Notes: generated by a model from the letters alone, not told the origin. A stretch of 64,000 nucleotides of DNA from Corbicula japonica (GCA_038501625.1 JAZAYU010000053.1:1350501-1414500), one strand, 5' to 3'; shown: positions 62,601-63,276, counted from the first letter of the stretch. A program made the numbers and translations.

Positions 62601-63276
62601 GGGAGAAGATGTCAAATTTACCTGTATAACTTGTGCAATCTGTTGGGAGAAGATGTCAAATTTACCTGTACAACTTGTGCAATCTGTTGGGAGAAGATGT
62701 CAAATTTACCTGTATAACTTGTGCAATCTGTTGGGAGAAGATGTCAAACAGCTGTATTTCTGATGGGATACCAGATCCCTCCTCATTCTGTGCAAACTGA
62801 GCTAACCTGAAGCACAGTAATTTGTTTCTTTTTTGAATAGATATTTAAAATCAAGATTACACTGTTTTAATTTTGAATAAGATATTATCAAGACAAACAT
62901 TCTTAGCATTCTCAATTGATATAAACTTGTGATTGTGGAGTGATGTAACATAACAAACAATCAAAAGATGTTTCAGAGCTGTACTTGATTTTAATGACTT
63001 GACCAAAAAACTTCCCCACAATTCCAAGTAAAAATGGTGCCAAATTGAATGAAGTGCACTCAGAACCAAATAGTCATTCAAAAACATCACCATGCAGGCT
63101 TTTCAAACTGTATAGTCAATAATTTACAGTACTTTAAAACACCAGTAATACAACACCTCAGCTTACCTGTCAATTAAGGAGATAATGATGTTTTTCACAT
63201 TGACACTGGCATGAAGTTCTGCACATGCTCTCAGAAAAGGGCTGAGTGTCTGTAGGTGGAAGTCATCAGGGAATAC
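409..63276 (-). CDS. VPS35: VPS35 retromer subunit, ten C-terminal coding exons (gene partial at 5' end)
   Basis: This is the split gene that organises the window. VPS35 is the alpha-solenoid scaffold of retromer; on the cytosolic face of endosomes it binds VPS26 and VPS29 and recycles cargo to the trans-Golgi and plasma membrane. The coding exons on the minus strand are 63167-63276, 62710-62806, 61777-61925, 60697-60904, 60113-60268, 12643-12765, 5445-5624, 2673-2909, 1949-2092 and 409-588. All introns are GT-AG and the frame is kept throughout, giving about 527 residues that match animal VPS35 from roughly residue 265 to the C-terminus. Recognisable blocks are [99 protein letters not shown] and [11 protein letters not shown]. 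The first roughly 265 residues, including the VPS26-binding end, lie beyond 64000. The C-terminal half kept here is the part that binds VPS29 in the known complex. No stop or frameshift is seen. Confidence 0.96.
632..833. mobile_element. About 200-bp MITE with 26-bp inverted ends
   Basis: The left end (GGAACCCCCAAGGTGACATT then TAGCAT) is repeated inverted at the right end, where the top strand reads ATGCTAAATGTCACCTTAGG then GGCTC. The interior is AT-rich with repeated TTTCATTTAAA-type palindromes. No coding capacity. It sits about 45 bases from the acceptor of the last VPS35 exon. The 114-residue frame across it is an artefact of low complexity. Confidence 0.75.
834..1948. other. VPS35 intron, with one MITE relic
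   Basis: Last VPS35 intron. At about 1555-1750 it holds a degenerate copy of the CAGCTGATCTGGATCTACAC / GTAGATCCTGATCAGAC foldback family that occurs throughout the window (see 6521-6763). The rest is AT-rich and featureless. Confidence 0.6.
1949..2092 (-). CDS. VPS35: VPS35 coding exon (48 codons)
   Basis: It encodes [20 protein letters not shown], then [20 protein letters not shown], then YYEKGNDQ. The [23 protein letters not shown] pattern is diagnostic of the C-terminal VPS35 helices. The acceptor is TTGCAG and the donor AG|GTATAC; the exon is in phase 0 at both ends. Confidence 0.95.
2093..2672. other. VPS35 intron, no feature seen
   Basis: AT-rich intron. I see no repeat, RNA gene or conserved coding sequence in it. 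Confidence 0.5.
2673..2909 (-). CDS. VPS35: VPS35 coding exon (79 codons)
   Basis: It encodes [20 protein letters not shown] through [20 protein letters not shown] and [20 protein letters not shown] to [10 protein letters not shown]. Near-identity to animal VPS35 in [16 protein letters not shown] and in [20 protein letters not shown] makes the call secure. The acceptor is CTTCAG before GCATTTTC and the donor GAG|GTAAAT; phase 0 at both ends. Confidence 0.96.
2910..3149. other. VPS35 intron, no feature seen
   Basis: AT-rich intron sequence between the exon and the hairpin-ended repeat element. Nothing recognisable. Confidence 0.4.
3150..4912 (+). mobile_element. Hairpin-ended element with tandem array
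   Basis: It starts AACTAGAG, followed by a small hairpin (ATCACTGAAGGTGAT) and TAATACCCCCG. The body is about 11 divergent copies of a 125-175-bp monomer containing TAATGGACTGATCCACAC, ATATGTCACGCACATCTACA, TATCAAGTTTCAAGTCAATA and AAAACTGTAGAAGTAGTT. It ends in (CCAA)n-like sequence and a hairpin CCCCTATA-CTTCG-TATAGGGG (about 4878-4902). Partly inverted ends, a 3' hairpin and a minisatellite core fit a Helentron-associated (HINE-like) non-autonomous element; the class is inferred. It has no protein-coding capacity. Confidence 0.7.
4913..5444. other. VPS35 intron, no feature seen
   Basis: AT-rich intron with no recognisable repeat or gene. Confidence 0.45.
5445..5624 (-). CDS. VPS35: VPS35 coding exon (60 codons)
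   Basis: It encodes [60 protein letters not shown]. These blocks align without gaps to the C-terminal alpha-solenoid of animal VPS35. The acceptor is CTTCAG before GATGAG and the donor ACAG|GTGAGC; phase 0 at both ends. Confidence 0.96.
5690..5852. mobile_element. MITE copy, piggyBac-like foldback family
   Basis: It contains the family palindromes (GTCTGATCAGAATCTTCACT; GATGTGCCAGCAGATCTGGA) and ends AGGTAAAGGGTTAA, the right TIR plus TTAA. The left end is degenerate. Confidence 0.6.
5853..6520. other. VPS35 intron, no clear feature
   Basis: Nothing recognisable apart from short spurious open frames. Confidence 0.4.
6521..6763. mobile_element. Best-preserved copy of the TTAACCCTTTCCTCC MITE
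   Basis: It is flanked by TTAA and bounded by inverted ends TTAACCCTTTCCTCCAT / ATGAGGAAAGGGTTAA. The interior has two nested near-palindromes, GTAGATCCAGATCAGCTGGA and TAGATCCTGATCAGACGGCA with GATGTGCCAGCTGATCTGGA, so the whole element folds back. A TTAA target and a CCCTTT start fit piggyBac-superfamily ends; the interior is too short for a transposase. Confidence 0.8.
6938..7170. mobile_element. Second MITE copy, right end eroded
   Basis: The left end TTAACCCTTTCCTCCATG is intact. The interior shows TAGATCCAGATCAGCCAGCA and GCAGATCCTGATCAGATGGC. The right TIR has decayed near 7165. Confidence 0.7.
7330..8577 (+). mobile_element. Hairpin-ended element with about six 168-bp tandem repeats
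   Basis: It starts with the hairpin GTGAGCTAATGCTCAC, then TAGTGATACCCCCGC. Six monomers carry AAACAGGAAGTAGATGAGCA, ATCGCTTTACACCATATGGG, CAGGCTGCTGCATGTTATAG and GAAAACTGCGACGGAAATT; AAACAGGAAGTAG recurs at 7510, 7684, 7852, 8020, 8188 and 8375. The end is a GGACGGGCGAACGCACGCAC run followed by a hairpin TACCCCCCTATTC / AAGCGGGGGTA (about 8547-8574), which is the inverse of the start. Same design as 3150-4912 with unrelated monomers. Confidence 0.75.
8578..9255. repeat. Minisatellite, about 29-31-bp unit, roughly 22 copies
   Basis: The unit reads AACCAATTTGTGTGACAAGG then GTAAACCCA. It abuts the 3' hairpin of the preceding element. Open frames of 62-98 residues on the minus strand (repeating LSHKLVW) are translations of the repeat and are not genes. 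Confidence 0.9.
9256..10019. other. Intron with a possible element 3' end
   Basis: The last part contains TTATGGGCCGGACGAATCCA, GGACTGACGGACACACAC and a hairpin GTCGAGCTCATTGCAAGCAGGCTCGAC-type stem (about 9796-9823), resembling the 3' ends of the hairpin-ended elements. The element start is not clear. The rest is featureless. Confidence 0.4.
10020..10188. mobile_element. Short MITE copy with both TTAA ends
   Basis: It runs from TTAACCCTTTTCTCCATATA to AGGAAAGGGTTAA. The left half of the core is deleted relative to 6521-6763, keeping TAGATCCTGATCAGACGGCA and GATGTGCCAGCTGATCTGGG. Confidence 0.75.
10189..10475. other. Intron, no feature seen
   Basis: No recognisable feature between the MITE and the 52-bp minisatellite. 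Confidence 0.4.
10476..10880. repeat. 52-bp minisatellite with inverted right flank
   Basis: About five tandem copies of a 52-bp unit carry TACTGGCACCTTGTTATACT and GGTATCATGTGTTACAATGG; unit starts 10496, 10548 and 10600 are exactly 52 apart. From about 10765 related sequence appears inverted (GGTGCCAGTATCACAC; GGTGCCGGTATAACACATGA), so the region can fold back. Overlapping 109- and 128-residue frames arise only because 52 is not a multiple of three and no frame contains a stop. Confidence 0.85.
10881..11378. other. Intron, little structure
   Basis: AT-rich. Near 11330-11378 short pieces related to the 52-bp unit reappear (CCATGATGCCAGTATAACAA). These form the left flank of the pogo-like element. 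Confidence 0.4.
11379..12537. mobile_element. Pogo/Tigger-like non-autonomous DNA transposon
   Basis: The left end CAGTAGACTCCGGCAAATCG and right end CGATTTCGTGGAGTCTTCTG are inverted copies, and both sides are flanked by TA. A TA target and CAGTAGACTCC-type ends fit the Tc1/mariner-pogo group. Internally, subterminal motifs CCGATA/TATTC and ATTCGAT-TGGCC recur. I find no intact transposase; the 127-residue frame at 11513-11896 matches nothing I recognise. Confidence 0.65.
12643..12765 (-). CDS. VPS35: VPS35 coding exon (41 codons), first after the giant intron
   Basis: It encodes [41 protein letters not shown]. The block [25 protein letters not shown] is highly conserved in VPS35. The acceptor is TTCAG before ATTCTG and the donor GAGGAG|GTGGGA; phase 0 at both ends. 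It directly follows QQYL of the exon at 60113-60268 in the protein, so nothing coding is missing across the 47-kb intron. Confidence 0.96.
12766..13045. other. Start of intron-side acceptor region, no feature seen
   Basis: Nothing beyond the acceptor side of the VPS35 exon and a weak fragment of the GTAGATCTGGATC family near 12880. Confidence 0.4.
13046..15090 (+). mobile_element. Hairpin-start element with 159-bp tandem array
   Basis: It starts AACTAGAATG followed by the hairpin TGTTCCGTGGAACA. From about 13300 to 15075 come 11 copies of a 159-bp monomer with AAAGTTGCATTTGAAAGGGG, CATAACTCAAAAAATATTGA, ATTCTTGTCGTCACAGATGG and CCAAGTATGAAGTGAATAGG (GCATTTGAAAGG at 13354, 13513, 13672 and so on). 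Because 159 is 53 x 3, a 311-codon frame stays open at 13294-14229. It breaks where A-runs change length (near 14180, 14490 and 14650). This is a non-coding array; no 3' hairpin end is visible. Confidence 0.8.
15091..15600. repeat. Dispersed repeat fragment upstream of the retrotransposon
   Basis: At about 15305-15480 a repeat reads GGTCAAACCTGTATTAAGCA then GCCACCCAAGGGAGTGACC. Its beginning recurs at about 30463-30500 (GGTCAAACCTGTCTTAAGCA). The rest is featureless. Confidence 0.5.
15689..16531 (+). pseudogene. DIRS-like ORF1 (Gag-like), interrupted by a stop
   Basis: This is a 280-residue open frame from ATG 15689. The N-terminal two thirds is acidic and helical-looking ([30 protein letters not shown]). 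It ends basic and Gly/Arg-rich ([12 protein letters not shown]), as Gag-like nucleic-acid-binding tails do. The TAA at 16529-16531 is followed in the same frame by 47 further codons of similar Gly/Arg/Gln-rich composition up to TAG 16673. The stop is therefore probably a nonsense mutation. A role as the element's structural protein is inferred from position; I recognise no defined domain. Confidence 0.7.
16727..17845 (+). pseudogene. Reverse transcriptase of DIRS-like element, with two in-frame stops
   Basis: The reading frame runs from 16727 to 17845 with TAA stops at 17252 and 17450. Before the first stop lie the RT fingers and palm: [20 protein letters not shown], then [20 protein letters not shown] (catalytic Asp in DLQDAY) and [14 protein letters not shown]. 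After it the catalytic YIDD box appears in the same frame (about 17276-17287), then the thumb region ([27 protein letters not shown]). The frame is replaced near 17740-17767 by the RNase H frame. Two nonsense codons and a frameshift make this a pseudogene. DIRS-type assignment rests on the downstream recombinase. Confidence 0.88.
17764..19482 (+). pseudogene. RNase H plus tyrosine recombinase region of DIRS-like element
   Basis: RNase H begins with TDAS (about 17770, frame of 17854), followed by the catalytic Glu in [11 protein letters not shown] and [10 protein letters not shown], then [12 protein letters not shown]. The recombinase N-terminal core ([20 protein letters not shown]) lies in a different frame (18414-18773). 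Its catalytic half returns to the first frame: first Arg in STAPRAQTL (about 19010) and the HxxR box in [10 protein letters not shown] (about 19330). The region after WSSEKNF, where the nucleophilic Tyr is expected, does not match the family, so the C-terminus is damaged. ORF overlap between RNase H and recombinase is normal in DIRS elements, but the later return to the first frame is not. The 542-residue frame at 17854-19482 is thus a chance composite. Confidence 0.82.
19590..20020. repeat. Long inverted repeat just 3' of the DIRS-like element
   Basis: The arm at 19592-19709 (TGCTATAGTATACATGCGAG ... GAGTAAGGCCGGAGGCCGAG then CATGTATACA) returns inverted at about 19931-20013 (TGCTATAGTATACATGCTCG, GCCTCCGGCCTTACTCAAAT, CTTGGAAGGGGGGTCATT). 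About 220 bases separate the arms. The first arm is itself bounded by GTATACATGC / GCATGTATAC. It may be the DIRS 3' terminal or internal complementary region, or an independent foldback element; I cannot decide because no matching left terminus is seen. Confidence 0.7.
20360..20770. repeat. Tandemly duplicated MITE plus flank
   Basis: A degenerate MITE (CCTGATCAGATTGCATAA ... CTGGCTGATCTGGATCTACA, AGTAAAGGGTTAA ending at 20531) is followed by AGCAGCTTTTCAAAGATTAG. The same MITE right half and flank recur about 175 bases on (GCCAGCTGATCTGGATCTAC; AGCAGCTTTTCAAAGATAAG). This is a local segmental duplication of about 175 bp. Confidence 0.6.
20771..22090. other. Intron, no clear feature
   Basis: AT-rich sequence without recognisable repeats or genes. 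Confidence 0.4.
22091..25550 (-). mobile_element. Large hairpin-ended element with about 23 tandem 145-bp repeats
   Basis: In minus orientation it starts ACAAACGGGGCCATGATGGC (hairpin GGGCCATGATGGCCC, about 25524-25545), then GCTCACCTGAGT. It ends near 22093 with a hairpin TAGCTCACC...GGTGAGCTA (22093-22123) preceded by a GACGGACGACGGACG-type run (22138-22185). The core is a regular 145-bp array (AACACTCTAGCGGTCAC at 22196, 22341, 22486, 22631 and so on). The unit includes TTGTCATGAAACTTGGTCAG, GATGTTTGTCCCAATGATTT and TAGGTCACTGTTACTAAAAA. It is non-coding and is the largest array in the window. Confidence 0.85.
25551..27947. other. Intron, mostly featureless
   Basis: At 25935-26000 there is a MITE fragment (CAGTGTAGATCCAGATCTGC). 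At about 27040-27190 a repeat-like sequence has two AAGACCACCCCAAAATTAAG-type motifs. At 27793-27813 there is a poly-C run. No gene is seen. Confidence 0.45.
27948..28083. mobile_element. Near-perfect 136-bp palindromic foldback
   Basis: Two 67-base arms (27948-28014 and 28017-28083) are inverted copies with two mismatches around a 2-base loop (CA). Ends read AAGGTTATAAAACTCAGCAT / ATGCTCAGTTTTATAATCTT; the arm core is GTCTCAAATCTCAAGCATCT and GATTGGCTGAAATGGCGAC. The same family occurs at 41971-42106 and 54721-54850. Confidence 0.9.
28084..30460. other. Intron with short repeat fragments
   Basis: At 28481 a hairpin-element start occurs (AACTAGAATGTGTCCTCAGA, hairpin GTGTCCTCAGACAC, then TGATGCCCCCACCGC) with no clear 3' end. 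At 29611-29644 there is an (ATT)n microsatellite. The 103-residue frame on the minus strand at 29789-30100 matches nothing I recognise. No gene is called. Confidence 0.45.
30463..32160 (+). repeat. Tandem repeat of about 150 bp, split by a nested transposon
   Basis: The monomers contain GGTTGGAACATGGGTTCTGC, GGCTGAACATTTGACTAAAG, TTCATGAAATTCCTTCTA and TATGGACCGGACACAAAATA. The array runs from 30500 to 31351, is interrupted by the element 31352-32041, and resumes at 32042 with TTAAGTTTCATGAAATTCCT. It ends with CGGACAGAAGGACAGAAGGA at about 32110-32150. The same monomers recur at 35230-35810 and 36530-36700. Confidence 0.75.
31352..32041. mobile_element. 690-bp PIF/Harbinger-like foldback element with TTA duplication
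   Basis: Ends read GGGGCTTACCACACTCCTCC then CAATCCTGT, and in inverse ACAGGATTGGGAGGAGTGTG then GCAAGCCC. Both sides are flanked by TTA (31349-31351 and 32042-32044), and the interrupted host repeat normally reads GACTTAAGTTTC. A 3-bp TTA duplication fits PIF/Harbinger. The interior arms are also largely inverted (ATTTGTGCAAAGTTTCATT occurs in both orientations; TTCTATTTACATAAATTCAC near 31540 is inverted near 31840). No transposase. Confidence 0.75.
32161..33235. other. Intron, no feature seen
   Basis: AT-rich. The small plus-strand frame at 32344-32604 has no recognisable similarity and is not called. Confidence 0.4.
33260..33475 (+). repeat. tRNA-derived SINE-like repeat
   Basis: The region 33371-33462 resembles a tRNA: an A-box region ATTAGCCGAGTGGTCTAAGA (Leu/Ser-like D arm) and B box GGTTCGAAAC at about 33452-33461. 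The acceptor ends do not pair, so it is not a functional tRNA. The preceding about 110 bases (GGTAATTTGGCAATGTTTAC) and the tRNA part recur on the minus strand at 39350-39560. Confidence 0.65.
33575..33700 (+). mobile_element. Single-monomer relic of the 22-25-kb hairpin element
   Basis: It begins ACAAAAGGGCAATGATGGCC, then CTTTATCGCTCACCAGAGTA, and contains TTATTTTTAGTAACAGTGAC. It ends CACAGGTGAGCTAAAAAAA. Same ends as 22091-25550 (inverted) and 51404-53116, with the array reduced to about one copy. Confidence 0.7.
34025..34173. mobile_element. About 148-bp palindromic foldback
   Basis: Left arm AATATCACATCCCATTGGGG ... TTAACCCTTGAGAAGGTAAT, GTCAACCTCGG. Right arm CCTCGGTTGACATTACTTCT, CTCGGGTTAACATTTTGTAC, CCCCCAATGGAATGTGATAT. 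Centre CTAGCG near 34096-34102. Several mismatches; no coding. Confidence 0.75.
34197..34275 (-). repeat. tRNA-like sequence, probably tRNA-derived
   Basis: The minus strand has an A-box region TAGCTCAGTGGCTAATGCG (34250-34268) and B box GGGTTCGATTC (34206-34216), about 75 nt in all. A 7-bp acceptor stem and a clean anticodon stem are not evident, so a functional tRNA is doubtful. It lies 24 bases from the preceding palindrome. Confidence 0.5.
34276..37035 (+). repeat. Composite of tandem-repeat monomers and element ends
   Basis: 34640-34858 and 36738-37035 carry about 140-bp monomers with AAAAAGGGCCATAACTC, TGTGACCTTGACCAAA and TTGATGAAGAAATATT. Near 34858 an element start appears (AACTAGATGGGTGCTGCTCA). 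35230-35810 and 36530-36700 carry the GGAACATGGGTTCTGCAC family of 30.5 kb, closing with GGACGGACGGACGGACGAAG and a hairpin GCTGCTATGCGGCAG (36715-36730). 35900-36400 is featureless AT-rich DNA. Confidence 0.6.
37036..38925 (+). mobile_element. Hairpin-ended element, insertion point visible
   Basis: It starts CAAGAGCTGTCAGAGGAGAC then AGC (hairpin GCTGTC/GACAGC), then ATGCTCGACTATTCGAA. It ends with a GACGCCGACGCCGACACC-type run and hairpin CTATTC-TTC-GAATAG then TCGAGCT (about 38904-38925), the inverse of the start. It interrupts a neighbouring monomer that elsewhere reads GTGTAAAAATCCAAGTAC: left flank GTGTAA, right flank AAAAATCC. Inside, 37446-38335 is an array of about 145 bp (AACTAGAAATGTGTCCATAG start; CTATTTTTAGTAACAGTGAC at 37617, 37758, 37904, 38049 and 38204). 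38336-38850 is a second array (AAAAAGGGGCATAACTTGAA). Confidence 0.8.
38926..39170 (+). repeat. Right part of the repeat interrupted at 37036
   Basis: Continues the 34.6/36.7-kb monomer family (CAACTCCATCAAATATGACC; TTTGATGAAGAAATATTAAG). It ends with GGACAGACAGACAGACAGAC and CCTTTTCTATGAAAGG (hairpin). The same 3' end occurs at about 54275-54335 (CCTTTTCTTTAAAAGG). Confidence 0.65.
39350..39560 (-). repeat. Second copy of the tRNA-derived SINE-like repeat
   Basis: The minus strand matches 33260-33475, including CTCATTAGCCTAGTGGTCTA and TTATAGGTTGTAGGTTAGAA. The B box is mutated (GGTTAGAAAC), so it is not a tRNA gene. Confidence 0.6.
39561..41640. other. Upstream region of the nested GPCR, possible non-coding exons
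   Basis: No coding sequence. Two good plus-strand 5' splice sites, TTTTCAAG|GTAAGAAA near 39714 and CAGAG|GTAAGTACC at 41495/41496, could end 5' UTR exons of the GPCR at 42946, whose own exon seems to begin after an acceptor at 42917. This is inference only. Confidence 0.3.
41641..42916. repeat. Intergenic repeats before the GPCR
   Basis: 41640-41810 is a degenerate MITE (GTAGATCCTGATCCGACTGC). 41971-42106 is a palindrome of the 27948 family (GGTTATAAAACTGAGAATGG / CTCAGTTTTATAATCTT). 42570-42690 is a more diverged copy (ACCAATCAGACTGCTTTGAT, CAGTTATATAACTGA). Confidence 0.6.
42946..44001 (+). CDS. Class A (rhodopsin-family) GPCR, melanocortin/MECA-like orphan
   Basis: A 351-residue protein on one open exon, with seven hydrophobic segments at roughly residues 38-62, 78-103, 114-138, 157-180, 199-223, 242-267 and 287-310. 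Landmarks are N in TM1 (GSLANISL), D in TM2 (LAVSDTL), DHY at the end of TM3 (MALDHYLAI, in place of DRY), W in TM4 (GLWQMS), FWTP in TM6 and [13 protein letters not shown] in TM7 (DPxxY rather than NPxxY). N-glycosylation site NYT lies at the N-terminus, and the C-tail is Ser-rich with basic residues ([14 protein letters not shown]). Cys in DQCQ and DFCS could form the usual extracellular disulfide. The VHNHLMT after TM3 and the [10 protein letters not shown] box resemble melanocortin receptors and relatives, but the ligand is unknown. ATG 42946 is 29 bases after an acceptor-like TTTCAG (42911-42916). It is nested inside a VPS35 intron on the opposite strand. Confidence 0.88.
   Translation: MSPENYTDNNDSSEYVSWHPNELSTTAKFLDIFKSPAEIATFIFCIIGSLANISLIIVIVKTPQNRYQKCRPHFSTHSKLIISLAVSDTLILVALLLEDLLYIFSSLDQCQRLFARLLLDMALLSTLMNLLAMALDHYLAIVLPFVHNHLMTNFHTQCFIVGLWQMSLFGCLLEFLIGYILMEGDTRDFCSMVSYDKFNLEIFIVGFIFVALCGIVYLYITIYIRISQSQFSEARHFHRGLHKSKAFITTVLLIGTFIVFWTPHGVFQVYVFFLDKKNISQNLQKIAKVNQILFLILQLNSLVDPLIYAIRLPSIRAGYKAFCSKGGRKKSESYSSGSNNRTESMIPLTSI
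44002..44660 (+). other. Presumed GPCR 3' UTR with AATAAA, containing a hairpin-element fragment
   Basis: AATAAA at 44639-44644 is the first plausible polyadenylation signal after the stop. Between about 44160 and 44571 lies the 3' part of a hairpin-ended element with two monomers (TGGTTCTTGGCATACACACT, GTGTGCCAAGTTTCAAAGCT). It ends CGACGCCGACACCGACGCCA and hairpin TATTC-TTC-GAATA then GTCGAGCT, the same terminus as 38904-38925. Confidence 0.5.
45060..45490. repeat. Nested inverted repeats
   Basis: TTTGTTTTTACCAGTG (about 45071) is inverted at about 45181 (CACTGGTAAAAACAAA), and TATTTCACCGAGTGA pairs with TCAGGAGTGAAATA. TTTATTTTATGC (45207) is inverted at 45471 (GCATAAAATAAA). Probably a decayed foldback element; a TGACGTCA lies at 45299-45306. 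Confidence 0.5.
45506..48175. mobile_element. 2.67-kb piggyBac-like element, non-autonomous
   Basis: TTAA flanks at 45506 and 48172 with perfect inverted ends TTAACCCTCTTACGC (then TGG on the left, CGAG on the right). TTAA targets and a CCCTNT start are typical of piggyBac. The right subterminal region has three short hairpin repeats (GCGACAAATATGTCGC, GCGACTTTAATGTCGC, GCGACATAAATGTCGC, each followed by TCTCGG). No transposase with the DDD pattern is visible. A plus-strand frame at 45617-45877 and a minus-strand frame at 47642-47893 (83 codons) are unrecognised. Confidence 0.75.
48268..48442. mobile_element. MITE copy with both TIRs
   Basis: TTAACCCTTTCCTCCATAGA to TTTATGGAGGAAAGGGTTAA, the clearest TIR pair of the family. 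The core contains TAGATCCAGATCAGCTGGCA and GATCTACACTGGTCGCACAT. It lies 92 bases beyond the 2.67-kb TTAA element. Confidence 0.85.
48443..48904. other. Intergenic, poly-C tract
   Basis: A 13-base C run at about 48769-48781; otherwise nothing. Confidence 0.4.
48905..50838 (+). mobile_element. Hairpin-ended element
   Basis: It starts AACAAGAGACCAATGGAAGA with GTGATGCTCCCCTAA. It ends with hairpin GCTCCTCCGAATTTCTTTGGGGAGC-type stem and ATTAAAAC (50811-50838), so TGCTCCCC/GGGGAGCA are inverted ends. 50150-50760 holds five monomers of about 125-150 bp with CTGACCTTGACCTTCAAGGT, AATAACAAAGTTACGGGCC and TGGTGATCATTTCTGTGAAA. The middle (about 49000-50150) is long AT-rich sequence with no array and no ORF. 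Confidence 0.65.
50839..51403. repeat. Intergenic with (GAT)n microsatellite
   Basis: (GATGAT)n-rich tract at about 51104-51186. A minus-strand His-rich frame over it is a repeat translation. Confidence 0.7.
51404..53116 (+). mobile_element. Hairpin-ended element with about 160-300-bp repeats
   Basis: Starts AACAAGAGGGCCATGATGGC then CC (hairpin AGGGCCATGATGGCCCT) and ATCGCTCACCTGAGTA. Two copies of a roughly 300-bp unit, then three of about 170 bp, carry CCCTGGGGCGGGGCCAATTT, TGCTAAATGCCAAATATCTA and CTAGGCCTTGTGGTTTCAGA. The end is ACGACGGACGACACACGACG, then hairpin AGCTCACCTTGTCAC-TTC-GTGACAGGTGAGCT-like (53082-53113, one bulge) and AAAAA. Confidence 0.8.
53117..53600. other. Intergenic AT-rich DNA, possible left part of an L2-like SINE or LINE
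   Basis: The part from about 53510 (GACTTCCGGATTAGACCTGG) leads directly into the micro-hairpin array and may belong to the same element. Confidence 0.35.
53605..53901 (+). repeat. Array of about 14 micro-hairpins at 21-nt period
   Basis: Alternating GTGAC-TTCTA-GTCAC and GCGAC-TTCTT-GTTGC stem-loops. From 53676 they recur at 53697, 53718, 53739, 53760, 53781, 53802, 53823, 53844, 53866 and 53887, with one more at 53648 and a diverged one at 53605. Stem variants remain paired: GCAAC/GTTGC, GCGAT/GTCGC, GTGAC/GTTAC (one G-T). Spacers of about 6 nt are ATTCAG- or ATAGGA-like. Loops are five bases starting T[TA]CT. Confidence 0.85.
53930..54112 (+). mobile_element. L2-clade-type LINE/SINE 3' tail
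   Basis: It contains ATCATTGTAAAGCGCCTTTG and AAAAGAGCGCTATATAAGTT, a stem-loop pattern typical of L2/CR1-type 3' tails, followed by an (AAT)n run (54094-54112). No RT coding sequence is nearby, so it is a SINE or a severely truncated LINE. It follows the micro-hairpin array with about 30 bases between. Confidence 0.65.
54113..54720. repeat. Intergenic with a repeat 3' end
   Basis: 54228-54335 resembles the end of the family at 38926-39170 (TTATAACCAACATTGTTTTT; GACAGACTGACTGATAGACA; CCTTTTCTTTAAAAGG). The rest is featureless. Confidence 0.45.
54721..54850. mobile_element. Third palindromic foldback, 2-base loop
   Basis: CAAGGTTATAAAACTGAGCA ... CTGATTGGCTGAAATGG, loop CA, CCATTTCAGCCAATCAGATG ... 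CTCAGCTTTATAAGCTT. Same family as 27948-28083 with a few mismatches. Confidence 0.85.
54950..55415. mobile_element. Two degenerate MITE copies
   Basis: 54953-55100 (TTAACTCTTTACTCTGTGGA; CAGATCAGGATCTACACTGC) and about 55270-55410 (GCCATCTGATCTGGATCTAA; TTTAGATCCTGATCAGACAG) belong to the TTAACCCTTTCCTCC family, with eroded ends. Confidence 0.55.
55560..57107. mobile_element. 1.55-kb TIR element
   Basis: The left end TTAAGGAAAGCTTCCCCTAA and inverted right end ATAGGGGAAGCCTTCCTTAA give a TIR of about 20 bp. If TTAA is the target duplication the element would be piggyBac-like; this is not certain. Small frames inside (55792-55986; 56809-57057; 57021-57269) match no transposase that I recognise. 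Confidence 0.65.
57108..58060. other. Intron with a MITE fragment
   Basis: 57872-57995 holds a MITE right half (CAGTGTAGATCCTGATCAGA; GATGTGCCAGCTGATATGGA). Nothing else seen. Confidence 0.5.
58061..58303. mobile_element. Degenerate full-length MITE
   Basis: Core GACCAGTGCTGATCCAGATC and GATGTGCCAGCTGATCTGGA; ends eroded (GACCCTTTAGTTACTCCATG at left, ACAGTTAA at right). Confidence 0.55.
58304..58891. other. Intron, no feature seen
   Basis: AT-rich, nothing recognisable. Confidence 0.4.
58892..59771. mobile_element. 880-bp CAGGG-ended DNA transposon relic
   Basis: The left end CAGGGATCTGCCTGGGC is inverted at the right as GTAGGCAGAGCCCTG. No convincing target duplication or transposase. 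A (GCA)9 microsatellite lies at 58988-59014. Superfamily uncertain (hAT or Chapaev-like ends are possible). Confidence 0.5.
59841..60058. mobile_element. MITE copy next to a VPS35 exon
   Basis: CAGTGTAGATCCAGATCAGC and GTGACCTATGCTGATCCAGA core; right end ACAGGGTTAA at about 60045-60054. It ends about 55 bases from the donor of exon 60113-60268. Confidence 0.6.
60113..60268 (-). CDS. VPS35: VPS35 coding exon (52 codons), last before the giant intron
   Basis: It encodes [76 protein letters not shown] is a VPS35 signature. Acceptor TTTCAG before GTAGAC and a strong donor CTG|GTAAGT; phase 0 at both ends. Confidence 0.96.
60269..60696. other. VPS35 intron with a MITE relic
   Basis: At about 60300-60510 there is a degenerate MITE (TTAACTCTTCACTATATATT; CAGTGTAGATCCAGAGTAGC; GTGTAGATCCTGATCTGATG). 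Confidence 0.5.
60697..60904 (-). CDS. VPS35: VPS35 coding exon (69 codons plus one base)
   Basis: It encodes [69 protein letters not shown]. The acceptor is ATCTAG, and its first base completes a His codon with the previous exon's CA. The donor is CAG|GTTCTT, matching the consensus less well than its neighbours. Alignment to animal VPS35 is gap-free over most of its length. Confidence 0.96.
60905..61776. repeat. VPS35 intron with three diverged tandem repeats
   Basis: About 61085-61600 has three copies of a 170-190-bp unit (AACAACTTTGGTAGATAGTT; GAATATTCCTGAGAAATATT; AGCAGGTGG). No hairpin ends seen. Confidence 0.6.
61777..61925 (-). CDS. VPS35: VPS35 coding exon (49 codons plus two bases)
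   Basis: It encodes [49 protein letters not shown] plus CA. Acceptor TTGCAG before AATCGG; donor CA|GTATGT in phase 2. The [28 protein letters not shown] block is diagnostic. Confidence 0.96.
61926..62190. other. VPS35 intron between exon and minisatellite
   Basis: AT-rich intron. Nothing seen before the diverged end of the 44-bp array. Confidence 0.4.
62195..62755 (-). repeat. 44-bp minisatellite built from a VPS35 exon end and its splice donor
   Basis: About 13 units (AGATGTCAAA-type anchor at 62215, 62259, 62299, 62344, 62388, 62431, 62475, 62519, 62563, 62607, 62651, 62695 and 62739). The last eight are spaced exactly 44. On the minus strand each unit reads TTTGACATCTTCTCCCAACA, GATTGCACAAGTTATACAGG, TAAA: the last 13 codons of the exon at 62710-62806 ([13 protein letters not shown]) plus GTAAAT. 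Copies nearest the exon are nearly identical; those deeper in the intron are diverged. Confidence 0.93.
62710..62806 (-). CDS. VPS35: VPS35 coding exon next to the 44-bp array
   Basis: It encodes (R)[32 protein letters not shown]. Acceptor TTCAG before GTTAGC; the first G completes an Arg codon. I placed the donor at 62709 (CAG|GTAAAT) because that gives a protein colinear with animal VPS35 and a phase-0 junction with NRSDMPPED. Identical donors follow every 44 bases downstream, so alternative ends are possible; adding one unit would shift the frame (44 is not a multiple of three). Confidence 0.93.
62807..63166. other. VPS35 intron, no feature seen
   Basis: Short AT-rich intron without recognisable repeats. 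Confidence 0.5.
63167..63276 (-). CDS. VPS35: VPS35 coding exon (36 codons plus two bases), most upstream in window
   Basis: It encodes [36 protein letters not shown] plus AG. This matches animal VPS35 around residues 265-300. Acceptor TTGTAG before GTATTC; donor ACAG|GTAAGC in phase 2. Confidence 0.96.
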